64,000 bases of DNA. It comes from Candidatus Uhrbacteria bacterium. GTDB lineage: Bacteria; Patescibacteriota; Patescibacteriia; 2-12-FULL-60-25. Location: assembly GCA_020850575.1 (NCBI GenBank), contig JADZEJ010000001.1, positions 124,001 to 188,000 on the forward strand, given 5' to 3'. Below, one piece after another: positions 17,371 through 26,139 of this stretch. Every line of letters begins with the position of its first letter. Positions within the stretch are counted from its first letter, which is position 1. The translations under genes were made by a program, and so were the position numbers. Under the pieces are notes generated by a model. It ran no database searches. It saw only the letters and a program-made list of their open reading frames with translations, and was not told where the DNA came from.

Positions 17371-17787
17371 TTATGTTTCTGTTTCGTCTATACACCATTT
17401 TCCATTCAATAAAATAACTTTCAATGGAAATATTTTTTCTCCTTGTGGTGTTTGAAGTTTCATGGAAAATATTTTTCTGTTCTCTGTAGAGAGTTGGTTG
17501 TCCAGAACTGCGGCACGTAATGCCACAGCCGTGGAATGACGTCCGTCTTCACCAATTGCAAAAAATGTTCGAATAACGTTCTCCGGTGCACTATCATCAC
17601 AAATCGTTTCAAACATTTCATCTTCGTCAAAATGCTCAATCGCATTGGCATACCGAAGTAACGTGTGATGAGCGGGATCGACTGACATCTGCGGTTGTAA
17701 TTTTAACACTTGTTGCGAAGCATAAACCATGTAGCCCGTACTCCCGAGAATACTTATGATAAGTCCTATATAAATATATCTAATCAT
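17371..17787 (-). CDS. Membrane-anchored hypothetical protein
   Basis: The ATG at 17787 is preferred because the hydrophobic segment YIYIGLIISILGSTGYMVYA follows directly; the frame opens at 17829. The product of about 138 residues has one N-terminal membrane helix and an extracytoplasmic domain ending WCIDET. The pattern (a helix-rich part, then GEKIFPLKVILLNGKWCID) resembles DUF4878 or SnoaL-like domains, which cannot be confirmed by eye. It lies between tRNA-Lys and the proS leader. Confidence 0.6.
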   Translation of the reverse strand: MIRYIYIGLIISILGSTGYMVYASQQVLKLQPQMSVDPAHHTLLRYANAIEHFDEDEMFETICDDSAPENVIRTFFAIGEDGRHSTAVALRAAVLDNQLSTENRKIFSMKLQTPQGEKIFPLKVILLNGKWCIDETET

Positions 17788-17842
17788 TTGTACATAATGA
17801 TACAGATGATTAATAGGTACAAGTTGCATCCTTAATACTCAT

Positions 17843-17880
17843 TTTAAAAAACAAAACACCACGTATTTTGTGGTGTTTTT
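17843..17880 (-). terminator. Terminator downstream of tRNA-Lys
   Basis: ACACCAC and GTGGTGT form the stem; the minus strand continues with TTTTGTTTTTT. The hairpin lies seven bases from the tRNA 3' end. Confidence 0.75.
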
Positions 17881-17883
17881 GTC

Positions 17884-17960
17884 TGGTGCGACGGCTGGGG
17901 GTCGAACCCAGGACCTTGGGCTTAAGAGGCCCCTGCTCTACCAGCTGAGCTACCGTCGCA
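17884..17960 (-). tRNA. tRNA-Lys (CUU), CCA encoded
   Basis: A complete cloverleaf is read on the minus strand: acceptor TGCGACG with CGTCGCA, D arm GCTC...GAGC, anticodon loop CTCTTAA giving CUU, T loop TTCGACC, and encoded CCA at 17884-17886. It decodes AAG. Confidence 0.95.
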
Positions 17961-17971
17961 TCGTACGTGGG

Positions 17972-17999
17972 AGTATAGATACTGTGGATATTTTGTCTA
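17972..17999 (-). promoter_or_regulatory. Promoter of tRNA-Lys
   Basis: TAGACA (17994-17999), 16 bases, TATACT (17972-17977), 11 bases before the mature 5' end. Confidence 0.65.
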
Positions 18000-18152
18000 A
18001 AATAATACACAGTCTGACTTTCTTTTATCCACTTTTCTCACATTATTTGTGTCGGGAATATAACCCAGTACAGAGGCTGAGTCAAGCATCTACGGAGAAG
18101 TTACAACTTATTACACCCTATATATTAACAGTATCTATTTCCTCTTTTAAGG

Positions 18153-18181
18153 TTGACCCGTGGTCTGTAAAAAGATACGGT
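18153..18181 (+). promoter_or_regulatory. Promoter of tRNA-Arg
   Basis: TTGACC (18153-18158), 17 bases, TACGGT (18176-18181), 13 bases before the mature 5' end. Confidence 0.6.
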
Positions 18182-18194
18182 ACATGTTACTTAG

Positions 18195-18271
18195 GCACCC
18201 CTAGCTCAGCTGGATAGAGCGCTCCCCTCCGAAGGGAGAGGTCAGACGTTCGAATCGTCTGGGGTGCACCA
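18195..18271 (+). tRNA. tRNA-Arg (CCG), CCA encoded
   Basis: Acceptor GCACCCC with GGGGTGC, D arm GCTC...GAGC, anticodon stem CTCCC with GGGAG around CTCCGAA giving CCG, T loop TTCGAAT, discriminator A and encoded CCA. It decodes CGG. Confidence 0.95.
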
Positions 18272-18318
18272 TGGTTTTCAAGTTGAACAATACACTTCTA
18301 AACGATACTCATGTATCT

Positions 18319-19347
18319 TCAACGGAATGCCTTTTTCAGATTGAGGATAAAATACAAAATTGGTTGTTGAGCATGATCCCATGTTCCAATAAATTCCCAC
18401 GGAACCGCTCCCCAATTGGTTTTGAAGCGACTTATTCCTTCCCAAGATGATCTATACTCCACCGAATTTTTATCTGACGGATTCGTCCCACCAAAATCGT
18501 AAAAATGATATCCTTTTTCCTTTGCATCACAAATCGCATTCCAATGAAGCGCATAGGGTGCCATTACTTCGCGCGATACTTCAGATGACGAACCGTAAAG
18601 ATACATAACTGTGTCGCCATATGAGATTTCGATATTAGCGCTCAAGATTTTTCCTTTTTTTTCAGCAAGACGAAGCGTTGCCATATTTGCGGCAGAGCAA
18701 GTCTCAAATGTTTTTTGAACATACTTGCGCGACTGAGGAACAAAACCATCGCGTTTTCCTGTTTCTGCATATAAATCAAGAAAAGCTTGCAGATCGTTTT
18801 TATTATTAGAGGTGCGAACAGTGATGCCGTGTTTTTCTGAAAGCCTTATGTTGTAACGAGTTTTTGCGTGCATTGAAGATTGCAAAACCGTTTCAGCCTG
18901 CGTTAGATCGAGTAAGGCAGAATTCGCCGGATTCATTGAAGCGTGCCAACCCAGTTTTTTAGAAAAACTTTTTCTCAGTTCATCGGAATACGGTATCAAA
19001 GGCTCAAAACGTAAAAAAACACTCTTGGTTTTAATATCCGGATGCTTTTGGAGTTGCTCCAATACAAAAAAGAAGATTTCTTTCCGTTCTGCTAATCCTG
19101 CTTTTGCATAAAAAATCGGACCACGAGGAGCAAACCAGTAACACAGTCCGAAATGACGTTGTCGTTTTTCGAGTTGGATTGCTGCGCGCCAATCGCCAAT
19201 CGCATCCATCACCACAAAACGACGAACAACACATCCTTGTTGTTTACGAAATTCTCCCCATGTCCAGCTTTGAGTAAATTGCGCATATGGTTGAGAACTG
19301 ACAAATGAGTCCCACATCTTTTGAGCTGTTATTTCAACAAGTTTCAT
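18319..19347 (-). CDS. FemAB-family peptidoglycan bridge aminoacyltransferase
   Basis: FemA, FemB and FemX enzymes use aminoacyl-tRNA to build the peptide cross-bridge on lipid II at the inner membrane face. The 342-residue product has two GNAT-like halves. YAQFTQSWTWGEFRKQQG is the family start, and the second half contains MHAKTRYNIRLSEKHGI, the core KTRYNIRLA-type motif, followed by FYDFGGTNP. The coiled-coil arm of staphylococcal FemA is absent, as in FemX-type proteins. No cross-bridge composition can be inferred. Downstream are tRNA-Arg and tRNA-Lys. Confidence 0.9.
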   Translation of the reverse strand: MKLVEITAQKMWDSFVSSQPYAQFTQSWTWGEFRKQQGCVVRRFVVMDAIGDWRAAIQLEKRQRHFGLCYWFAPRGPIFYAKAGLAERKEIFFFVLEQLQKHPDIKTKSVFLRFEPLIPYSDELRKSFSKKLGWHASMNPANSALLDLTQAETVLQSSMHAKTRYNIRLSEKHGITVRTSNNKNDLQAFLDLYAETGKRDGFVPQSRKYVQKTFETCSAANMATLRLAEKKGKILSANIEISYGDTVMYLYGSSSEVSREVMAPYALHWNAICDAKEKGYHFYDFGGTNPSDKNSVEYRSSWEGISRFKTNWGAVPWEFIGTWDHAQQPILYFILNLKKAFR

Positions 19348-19428
19348 AGTTATAGATCACTCCGTGAACACTGGCAATGTAATTTTATCTTCTAAATTAT
19401 CTCCTATTTTTATAGAAAATTTTTTTTA

Positions 19429-20001
19429 CTATTTTACTTTTTTTGATAACTTTTTTAAGGCTTCACGTATTCTTGCGGAAACTTCAGTGATTTCCGGTGA
19501 TAGTATTTGAACGGCTTTGCGAGCATCATCTGACGCATATCCAAGTGAGACCAGAGCCTCAATAACTTCAGTATCGTTTTCACCAAAACCTTCTTCCTCA
19601 ACTAAATGACCTTTCAAATCGAGCACAATTTTTTGCGCCGTCTTTTTTCCAACGCCTGAAATTGATGTTAGAAATGTTAGATTTCCATCTAAAATTGCTT
19701 TTTTAACTGAGGAGGCAGACCCAGCCGACATGATGAGTAAAGCGACTTTTGGACCAACACCGGATACAGAGATCAAGCGTTCAAAGAGTTCAAGATCGCT
19801 ATATTGATTAAAACCATACACATCATGCGAATCTTCACGAATATGATCGTGAATATACAGAAGAATGGATTGACCAAGAATAGTAGATAGGTGTGAGAGG
19901 TTAGACACCGTCGTACGAATTTCGTAGCCAAGACCGCTTACTTCAAGAATACAAAAACCGGCATGGAGCTCTAAAACGGTTCCTCGGAGAGTTCGAATCA
20001 T
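19429..20001 (-). CDS. ruvA: Holliday junction DNA helicase subunit RuvA
   Basis: RuvA tetramers bind Holliday junctions and recruit RuvB. The ATG at 20001 (MIRTLRGTVLELH) is the family start; the frame runs on to 20091 through the upstream terminator and so is rejected as N-terminus. Domain I is beta-rich, the two helix-hairpin-helix motifs are LISVSGVGPKVALLI and LTSISGVGKKTAQKI, and the C-terminal RuvB-binding domain follows a short linker. The length of 190 is normal. ruvB and ruvC are not in the window. Confidence 0.95.
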   Translation of the reverse strand: MIRTLRGTVLELHAGFCILEVSGLGYEIRTTVSNLSHLSTILGQSILLYIHDHIREDSHDVYGFNQYSDLELFERLISVSGVGPKVALLIMSAGSASSVKKAILDGNLTFLTSISGVGKKTAQKIVLDLKGHLVEEEGFGENDTEVIEALVSLGYASDDARKAVQILSPEITEVSARIREALKKLSKKVK

Positions 20002-20019
20002 ATACGATACTGTAGAACG

Positions 20020-20055
20020 AAAAAGCCCCGGTTTCCAGAGGCAGGAAACCGGGGA
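20020..20055 (-). terminator. Terminator of the Ser/Thr kinase gene
   Basis: CCCCGGTTTCC and GGAAACCGGGG form a perfect 11-pair stem with a seven-base loop, followed by C and TTTTT on the minus strand. Confidence 0.85.
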
Positions 20056-20065
20056 GTTTATGAAT

Positions 20066-21745
20066 TTATGGTACCAGGGAAAGTGCCGCACCTGACAAGT
20101 CGCTTTTTGCGGTTCCCGGATACTCCAGATACTGCTTCAAGAGCGGCCTCGCCTCTTCTACACGCTTCAATTGAATCAGGCACTCGGCTCGGATCAAAAT
20201 AGCCTGTGGAAGATCCGTGTATTTTTGTTTCTCAAGAATGATGCGCATTGCAATTTCTGCACGACGCCAATCCTTGAGTTTGTAAGATCCAATCCCATTG
20301 TCGTAGATTTTTTTGTCTGCGCCCGTTGGGAGAGGAGAAATTACTCGCGGTACCGGTTTATCATCAACGATGGCTACAACAGCAGTAGAAGTCGTTGGCA
20401 CAGGTGGTTCATACTCAACCGTTGAAACCTCTTTTGTTGCTATTTGCATAGGTTTCATTTCAGAAACGGTAAATGTATAAAACGTAATTCCTGCTCCCAC
20501 GAGACCTGAAATCAGGAGAAGAGCACCGTGGCTCTTTTGTTTTTTTTGACGCAATACCCTCTGATCATTTTGAGTTTGATCGAGTTCGTCATCAGATGAC
20601 TGTCCGATGAGTGCCTCACGAGGAATTGCGGCGGCCTTGGGGATCACGACCGGAGGCGAAGGAATTGAAGCAACGGTTTGCGCTTCTGGATTAACGCTGC
20701 GCTTGTTGGCTTGAATGCGCACATATGGTTCCGGATAACTACTCGGCTTTTGACAGAGCACTCGCAATTCTTCTTGAATCTCTGCCATCGTCGGTCGGAG
20801 CCAAGGCTCTTTGACCAAACAACGCGAGATGATGTGCTCGATTTCTTTATTGGGTTCGTCAATCCAGTTCGTAAGCGGTATCGGTTCGTCTTGAATGATG
20901 CGATGAGCAAATGCGTATTCCGATTCGTTCGGATCCATCCGGAAATAATATCTTCCAGTCATGAGCTCATAGAGCACTGTCCCGAAAGAATACACATCAT
21001 TGTATGGACCCTTGTCCCACTTTTTACCCGCAGGATCAATCATGGGAAAGATCTGCTCCGGAGACATATTGGTCAAGGTACCGACGATGTGACCATCGCG
21101 TGTACGCTTGACATTTGTCGTTTCATTCAGATTCTTTGCGATACCCAAATCCACGATATACACGCAGGTATTTTGACCTTCACCAGTAAACAAAATGTTT
21201 TCAGGTTTTATATCCCGATGTGCAACTTGCTCTTGATGCATGTACGCAAGCGCGTCTGCCACCTGATACGCAGTTTGTACCAGCATAGACCACGGTACGA
21301 GACAATACTTTGGCTTAGCCTCACTTCCTTCTTTGGAAAGTCCGTGTTGATATTGCATGTACGCAATCAACGCCGACAACGGTCGTACGCCTTCGACAAA
21401 ACGACTCACCAAGAACGGACGATCCGCTTGATCCATTCCGTAATCCAATGTCGGAATGATGTGCGGGTGTCTGAGTTTAAAACCCAAACGACCTTCACTC
21501 ACAAAACGACTCATCAGATCTTGATATCGCTCCTCCTTGTCCTTTGCCGGAACTTGTGACAAAGCAAGTTCGAGTTCAAGAAATTTGAGTGCGACCTGAC
21601 GTCCAATGTTTTTTGGATTCTCAGTATCAGCCGTTTGTTCGGCGAGATAGACTTTACCCATACCCCCTTCTCCGAGTTTGGAGACGAGGCGATACTTTGC
21701 GCTAATATTACTGACAACAAGGTCCGTAGCCAGCGTGTGAGCCAT
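20066..21745 (-). CDS. Membrane Ser/Thr protein kinase, PknB type
   Basis: This 559-residue eukaryotic-like kinase has a P-loop (LGEGGMGKVYLAE), the VALKFLE lysine, the catalytic loop HRDIKPEN and a metal-binding DLG in place of DFG. TNMSPEQIF stands for the APE motif, and DVYSFGTVLYEL follows. A basic linker is followed by one membrane helix (about residues 407-428, GALLLISGLVGAGITFYTF). The extracytoplasmic part ends in a helix-turn repeat region resembling TPRs (GSYKLKDWRRAEIAMRI). AGGAGAG precedes the ATG. Unlike its housekeeping neighbours it has a leader of about 50 bases containing a perfect palindrome, so it may be controlled at transcription. Confidence 0.92.
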   Translation of the reverse strand: MAHTLATDLVVSNISAKYRLVSKLGEGGMGKVYLAEQTADTENPKNIGRQVALKFLELELALSQVPAKDKEERYQDLMSRFVSEGRLGFKLRHPHIIPTLDYGMDQADRPFLVSRFVEGVRPLSALIAYMQYQHGLSKEGSEAKPKYCLVPWSMLVQTAYQVADALAYMHQEQVAHRDIKPENILFTGEGQNTCVYIVDLGIAKNLNETTNVKRTRDGHIVGTLTNMSPEQIFPMIDPAGKKWDKGPYNDVYSFGTVLYELMTGRYYFRMDPNESEYAFAHRIIQDEPIPLTNWIDEPNKEIEHIISRCLVKEPWLRPTMAEIQEELRVLCQKPSSYPEPYVRIQANKRSVNPEAQTVASIPSPPVVIPKAAAIPREALIGQSSDDELDQTQNDQRVLRQKKQKSHGALLLISGLVGAGITFYTFTVSEMKPMQIATKEVSTVEYEPPVPTTSTAVVAIVDDKPVPRVISPLPTGADKKIYDNGIGSYKLKDWRRAEIAMRIILEKQKYTDLPQAILIRAECLIQLKRVEEARPLLKQYLEYPGTAKSDLSGAALSLVP

Positions 21746-21782
21746 GCGCTCTCCTATTTTTTGCAGTTCGTTTGAAAGGTGC

Positions 21783-21798
21783 TTCCCAAATTTGGGAA
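21783..21798 (-). promoter_or_regulatory. Perfect palindrome in the kinase 5' leader, candidate operator
   Basis: TTCCCAAATTTGGGAA is a 16-base perfect palindrome just downstream of the predicted transcription start of the kinase gene, 38 bases before its ATG. The position suits a repressor site; as RNA it would form only a weak hairpin. Confidence 0.45.
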
Positions 21799-21804
21799 TA
21801 TATC

Positions 21805-21833
21805 AAAGTACACAAAAACCGGTATTATGTCAA
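21805..21833 (-). promoter_or_regulatory. Promoter of the Ser/Thr kinase gene
   Basis: TTGACA (21828-21833), 17 bases, TACTTT (21805-21810). The -35 hexamer lies in the loop of the ileS terminator hairpin. Confidence 0.6.
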
Positions 21834-21855
21834 GGTAAATACTGGTTTTTGTGGC
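21813..21855 (-). terminator. Terminator of ileS overlapping the kinase promoter
   Basis: ACAAAAACC.GTATT and AATAC.GGTTTTTGT are inverted repeats with one mismatch around a loop containing TTGACA. The T-rich 3' arm makes it terminator-like in the ileS direction. Confidence 0.55.
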
Positions 21856-21867
21856 TCAATGAAGCAA

Positions 21868-24840
21868 TTACAGGCGATGAATACCAATGGTCACGTCCGT
21901 ATCAGCCAAGATAACATCAACCTTTGCCTGCTCAGAGCCGGTTAAAGATTCGCTCGCAATAAAGGCCTTTGACTGAACGAGTGAAGATATCGCTTCACCA
22001 AGTTGTTCAAATGTTTCTCGCAAACCAAGATCCGCAACGGCAACTGTAATACCGATTACATCGCCGCGTTCCAAACCAAGTTCTTTCCGTAGGTTCATGA
22101 TGTGGCGGGCGGTTTCGCGAATGATTCCTTTACGTTTTAATTCTGGTGTGATGACCGTATCAAGCTCAACCGACCAAGCATTTTCACCGGTGTCGACACC
22201 GCCTTGGATATTTATGTCCTCGACATTCACTTCTTCTTTCAAAACTGAGGCGAGTTCGCCTCGCTGACTAAGGCGAGAAGCTTCGGCAGCATCTTTAAAC
22301 GAAGCTTTAAGTGATGCTAAGGCTTGGCGCACAGGTAATTTATTTGTCGCACGTGCCTCATGTGCGGCAGCTGCAAGAGCACGCACCGTTTCCATGTCAG
22401 ACAATAATTGTGTGTCAATTAAGCGCTCTTCAGCTTTTGGCCACTTATCCAAGTGAACAGACATTTTTAAACCCGCTATATCTTGATATAAGCGTTCTGC
22501 AAAAAATGGAGCAAATGGTGCAAGTAACGTTGAGGTTTCGAGTAATGCCTCGCGCAGGGTACGCAGAGCATCAAGCTTTTCATATTGATTATCACTCTTT
22601 AAGCGATCACGAGAACGGCGCAACCACCAAGTAGAGAGATCGTCGATCCATGTTCTAAGCGGTCGAGTAGCTGATACAATATCGTATGACTCCATTGCTT
22701 TGGTCATTTCAATCATTAACTGATGTAAACGTGCCATGAGCCAACGATCAAGCACATGCATGCTGCGTGGTTTTACGATTTCCGGGTGATCATGACCGGC
22801 AACCATCAAATAAAATGCGCGCACATTCCAGAGAATACCGAATAAACTGCGCTGTACAGTTTCAATATCTTTTTTAGAAAAATTTAACGGCTCTGCTTGT
22901 ACCACTGGAGAGGACAAAAGATAATAACGAACTGCATCCGAGCTGATAGTGGTCATTATTTCCCATGGATCCGGATAGTTTTTGAGACTCTTAGACATTT
23001 TTTTGCCATCTTCGGCCATGACAAGACCGGTACAAATGACATTTTGGAAGGCCGGCTTACCGTAGAGTGCGGTTGAGAGCACATGCAGAGTATAGAACCA
23101 ACCACGAGTTTGATCTTGTGCTTCAGCAATAAAATCGGCTGGATAATTCGCTTCAAAAAATTCTTTATTTTCTTTTGGATAATGAACCGAAGCATACGGC
23201 ATACTCCCTGACTCAAACCAACAATCGAAGACATCTGGAATTCGATGCATTTGTTCGCCATTTTCATTCGTAAATACGATATCATCAATATTAGGACGAT
23301 GAAGCGCCAAAACATCTTTGCGATCAATTTTAACTCCAGCTATTTTTTCTAATTCGTCGATACTGGAAAAAACACGTATATCGGTACCTTCATTATTTGT
23401 CCATACTGGTAATGGCGCACCCCAAAAACGAGAGCGAGAGATACACCAGTCCGGAGCTGTTTCTATTCCTTTTCCAAAACGACCTTGCTTAAAATGTCCC
23501 GGGTGCCAGTTTATCTTCTTTGCGGTTTCTTTTAGTTTTGGTTTAAGCATCGTGACATCCACATACCAGGCTGGCTGCGCCTTAAACATCAAACGAGTAT
23601 TATTACGCGCAAAAATAGCAACCGAGTGATTTATGCGTTCACTGCGATACATCAAACCCCTGTCTTCGAGATTCGCAATAATGAGTGGATCTGAATCAAG
23701 ATAAAAAATATCAGCCCCAACGGAAAGTTCTGACTTTTGGATACCTGCATCATCAACCGTCATCAAAATCGGTAAACCATGCGTATTTGCCGCATGAAAG
23801 TCTTCTTCACCAAAAGCAGGGGCGGTATGTACGATACCGGTACCGTCGGTCATGAGAACATAATCCATGGCGACCACTACAAATTTCTTCTTCCCTTCAC
23901 GAGCCACCAAATGTGACCAAGCTTCATTTGAAAGTGGAAAAAGTGGTTCATACTCCATTCCCTGCAAATCAGAACCTGGAACATGCTCAATAATTTCAAC
24001 ATCGCCTTGTTGTACATTTTGAAAGACTTTTGCCAATACTTTTTCTCCGCAAATATATTGTTCTCCTGTGGCAGTTACTTTTGCTTTTACATACATTTCT
24101 TCCGGGTGAACGGCGAGCGCAACATTTGCGGGTAATGTCCAAGGCGTGGTGGTCCAAGCTAATAAAAACGTTTTATCTTGACCTTTGACCGGAAATTTAA
24201 CCGTAATTGATGGATCTTCAACATCGATATATGAATTTTCCATCGCAACTTCAAAGTTGGAAAGAGGAGTTCCATTTGAAGGTGAATACAATGAGACGCG
24301 TAAATCTTTATAGATCATCTCTTTTTTCCACAGTTCTGCAAAAGCCCACCACACGGATTCGATATAACTAGAATCCATCGTTCTGTACGCTCCATCAAAA
24401 TCAACCCAGCGACCAAAGCGTTCAACGTATTTTTTCCATTCACTTACGTAGGTTAAAACAGAGTCGGCACAGGCTTGATTAAATTTATCAATCCCATACT
24501 CTTCAATATCTTTTTTGGTATTCAATTTCAGTTGTTTTTGCAATAAAGCTTCTATCGGCAAGCCATGACAATCCCAACCCCAACGACGTGGAACTCGATA
24601 TCCGTTCATTGTCCAAAAGCGAGGTACGGCATCCTTTAGGGCAAACTGGAGTAAGTGTCCCGGATGAGGAAGCCCGGTAGCAAATGGAGGGCCGTCATAA
24701 AAAACATAGGCCTTAGATTCAGGTCTTTCTTCAATAGAGCGTTCAAAAATACGTTGTTTTTTCCAAAATTCAGCGATTTCTTCTTCCATTTGAGGGAAGT
24801 TTGGACGGGTTCCCTGAGCCGACTTTTGTTCTTCGTTCAT
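21868..24840 (-). CDS. ileS: Isoleucyl-tRNA synthetase, eukaryote-like type
   Basis: This class I synthetase of 990 residues charges tRNA-Ile. The HIGH motif appears as HPGH (GLPHPGHLLQF), then RRWGWDCHGLPIEALLQK, an editing CP1 domain with TTTPWTLPAN and DGTGIVHTAPAFGEED, and KMSKSLKNYPDP. GWDCHGLPIE and KMSKSLKNYPDP are typical of the eukaryotic and archaeal type, found in some bacteria and often linked with mupirocin insensitivity. The C-terminus lacks the bacterial zinc finger. A TTGACG lies upstream, but its -10 is ambiguous. No T-box-like element was seen before it. Confidence 0.96.
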   Translation of the reverse strand: MNEEQKSAQGTRPNFPQMEEEIAEFWKKQRIFERSIEERPESKAYVFYDGPPFATGLPHPGHLLQFALKDAVPRFWTMNGYRVPRRWGWDCHGLPIEALLQKQLKLNTKKDIEEYGIDKFNQACADSVLTYVSEWKKYVERFGRWVDFDGAYRTMDSSYIESVWWAFAELWKKEMIYKDLRVSLYSPSNGTPLSNFEVAMENSYIDVEDPSITVKFPVKGQDKTFLLAWTTTPWTLPANVALAVHPEEMYVKAKVTATGEQYICGEKVLAKVFQNVQQGDVEIIEHVPGSDLQGMEYEPLFPLSNEAWSHLVAREGKKKFVVVAMDYVLMTDGTGIVHTAPAFGEEDFHAANTHGLPILMTVDDAGIQKSELSVGADIFYLDSDPLIIANLEDRGLMYRSERINHSVAIFARNNTRLMFKAQPAWYVDVTMLKPKLKETAKKINWHPGHFKQGRFGKGIETAPDWCISRSRFWGAPLPVWTNNEGTDIRVFSSIDELEKIAGVKIDRKDVLALHRPNIDDIVFTNENGEQMHRIPDVFDCWFESGSMPYASVHYPKENKEFFEANYPADFIAEAQDQTRGWFYTLHVLSTALYGKPAFQNVICTGLVMAEDGKKMSKSLKNYPDPWEIMTTISSDAVRYYLLSSPVVQAEPLNFSKKDIETVQRSLFGILWNVRAFYLMVAGHDHPEIVKPRSMHVLDRWLMARLHQLMIEMTKAMESYDIVSATRPLRTWIDDLSTWWLRRSRDRLKSDNQYEKLDALRTLREALLETSTLLAPFAPFFAERLYQDIAGLKMSVHLDKWPKAEERLIDTQLLSDMETVRALAAAAHEARATNKLPVRQALASLKASFKDAAEASRLSQRGELASVLKEEVNVEDINIQGGVDTGENAWSVELDTVITPELKRKGIIRETARHIMNLRKELGLERGDVIGITVAVADLGLRETFEQLGEAISSLVQSKAFIASESLTGSEQAKVDVILADTDVTIGIHRL

Positions 24841-25005
24841 ACAGTGTTTATCTAACTATGCGATGCAAAAACAATGCCGTCAATATACATAACAATACCT
24901 TACATTTTATCCAATTTAAATCATTATTTTTACGTGTGCGTAATCGTACCTTCCTAGTGACCAAGATCATTTTATTTTTTCTTTTTCGTTTTTCTTGAGA
25001 TTTGC

Positions 25006-25011
25006 TACACT
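25006..25011 (+). promoter_or_regulatory. Putative -10 box of rpiB
   Basis: An extended TTTGCTACACT element ends ten bases before the ATG at 25022, in a T-rich upstream stretch without a clear -35. Confidence 0.4.
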
Positions 25012-25021
25012 TCTTTTCAAT

Positions 25022-25456
25022 ATGACTTTCGCTCCCCTGTTTATTGGCGCTGATCATGCCGGATTTTCTTTGAAAGAACAGGTCAAAATTTTTTTGCCAA
25101 ATACCCTTTATATCGAAGATTTGTCACCAGTGTTTACGCCTGGTGATGATTATCCCGACATTGCCTTGAAGCTTGCAAAGAAAGTTGCGAAACATCCAGG
25201 AAGTCGTGGGATTTTGGTGTGCGGAAGCGGCATCGGAATGACAATTGCGGCAAATCGGATTAAGGGCGTGCGCGCTTTTGATGCGCATTCGGTTGAAGAG
25301 GTGAAACTGGCACGCGAGCACAATGATGCAAATGTCATTTCTTTATCCGGTTGGCACGAAAAACCGACCCAAGCAAAAAAATTAATTCAGGCATTTATTG
25401 AAGGAAAGGCTTCGAAGGAAGCAAGGCATGTACGACGGGTGAAAAAATTGGGATAA
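25022..25456 (+). CDS. rpiB: Ribose-5-phosphate isomerase B
   Basis: This enzyme interconverts ribose 5-phosphate and ribulose 5-phosphate. FIGADHAGFSLKEQ, DYPDIA and the catalytic-Cys motif VCGSGIGMTIAANR (Cys 67) are LacA/RpiB family marks. The ATG at 25022 is used because the family starts here and a -10 box lies just upstream; the frame opens at 24995. The 144-residue length is normal. Four bases separate it from rpe, so the two form an operon in the non-oxidative pentose phosphate pathway. Confidence 0.94.
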   Translation: MTFAPLFIGADHAGFSLKEQVKIFLPNTLYIEDLSPVFTPGDDYPDIALKLAKKVAKHPGSRGILVCGSGIGMTIAANRIKGVRAFDAHSVEEVKLAREHNDANVISLSGWHEKPTQAKKLIQAFIEGKASKEARHVRRVKKLG

Positions 25457-25460
25457 GAAC

Positions 25461-26099
25461 ATGGCACAAATTTTACCAGCTATCCTTGCACAGACGAGTG
25501 ATGAATTTTTCTCGAAGGTATTTGTATTTGATGGGATTGCACCAGTGCTTCATATCGATGTCATGGACGGAAATTTTGTGCCAAATACAACGTGGTTTGA
25601 TACGATCTCGTTGAATGAGCATTCCTTTCAATCAAAGCTAGAACTCCATCTAATGGTGATGGATCCGATGGATATCGTGCACCAATGTGAAGAGCTAGAT
25701 ATGATTTCTCGCGTGATTTGGCATATCGAGTCTCCAGTTGATCATTTAGAGATGTTGCGTACCGTTCGTCATTCGGGACGACAAGCCGGGATTGCGATCA
25801 ATCCTTCGAGTACACTTGAAACAATCTCCCCTTTTGTTGATTTAGCGGATGAGGTTTTAGTGATGGGATCGGAGCCTGGATTTTCAGGAAAAACGCTTGA
25901 GACACGGGCATTGGATCGTGTGCAAGAACTTCATATGCATCATCCAGAATTAGTTTTGGGATTTGATATTGGGGTGAATGCGGAAACGATTCAACAAATT
26001 CAACAGACTGGGGTTACCCGATTCTGTGCTGCGAGCGCCTTGTTTCGAGCAAAGAATCCGGTAGAGATGTATCGAAAATTGGAACAAATATTGAAATAA
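25461..26099 (+). CDS. rpe: Ribulose-phosphate 3-epimerase
   Basis: This enzyme interconverts ribulose 5-phosphate and xylulose 5-phosphate in a TIM barrel. Metal and catalytic motifs are HIDVMDGNFVPNTTW and LHLMVMDP. The second catalytic Asp is in GFDIGVNAETI, and the phosphate loop is near CAASALFRAKNP. The length of 212 is normal. The family's IxVxPGFxGQ appears as VLVMGSEPGFSGKTL, and the GLN-type asparagine segment is NPSSTLETI. It feeds the transketolase encoded 3 kb downstream. Confidence 0.92.
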   Translation: MAQILPAILAQTSDEFFSKVFVFDGIAPVLHIDVMDGNFVPNTTWFDTISLNEHSFQSKLELHLMVMDPMDIVHQCEELDMISRVIWHIESPVDHLEMLRTVRHSGRQAGIAINPSSTLETISPFVDLADEVLVMGSEPGFSGKTLETRALDRVQELHMHHPELVLGFDIGVNAETIQQIQQTGVTRFCAASALFRAKNPVEMYRKLEQILK

Positions 26100-26105
26100 T
26101 TGAAA

Positions 26106-26139
26106 TAAAAAAGTCCCCCCCAGATTTGAGCGGGGGGAC
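26106..26139 (-). terminator. Strong leftward terminator
   Basis: GTCCCCCC and GGGGGGAC form an eight-pair stem, followed by TTTTTTATTT on the minus strand. No known leftward gene precedes it, which implies an unannotated leftward transcript. Confidence 0.75.

Noticed and set aside
20678-21559. 293-codon plus-strand frame opposite the Ser/Thr kinase gene
   Set aside because: It is antisense to a clearly functional kinase, has no family motif and no ribosome site; it is a shadow frame.
24841-25000. T-box before ileS
   Set aside because: The upstream region has no GGTGG-type T-box sequence and no terminator; only a TTGACG promoter element is seen.
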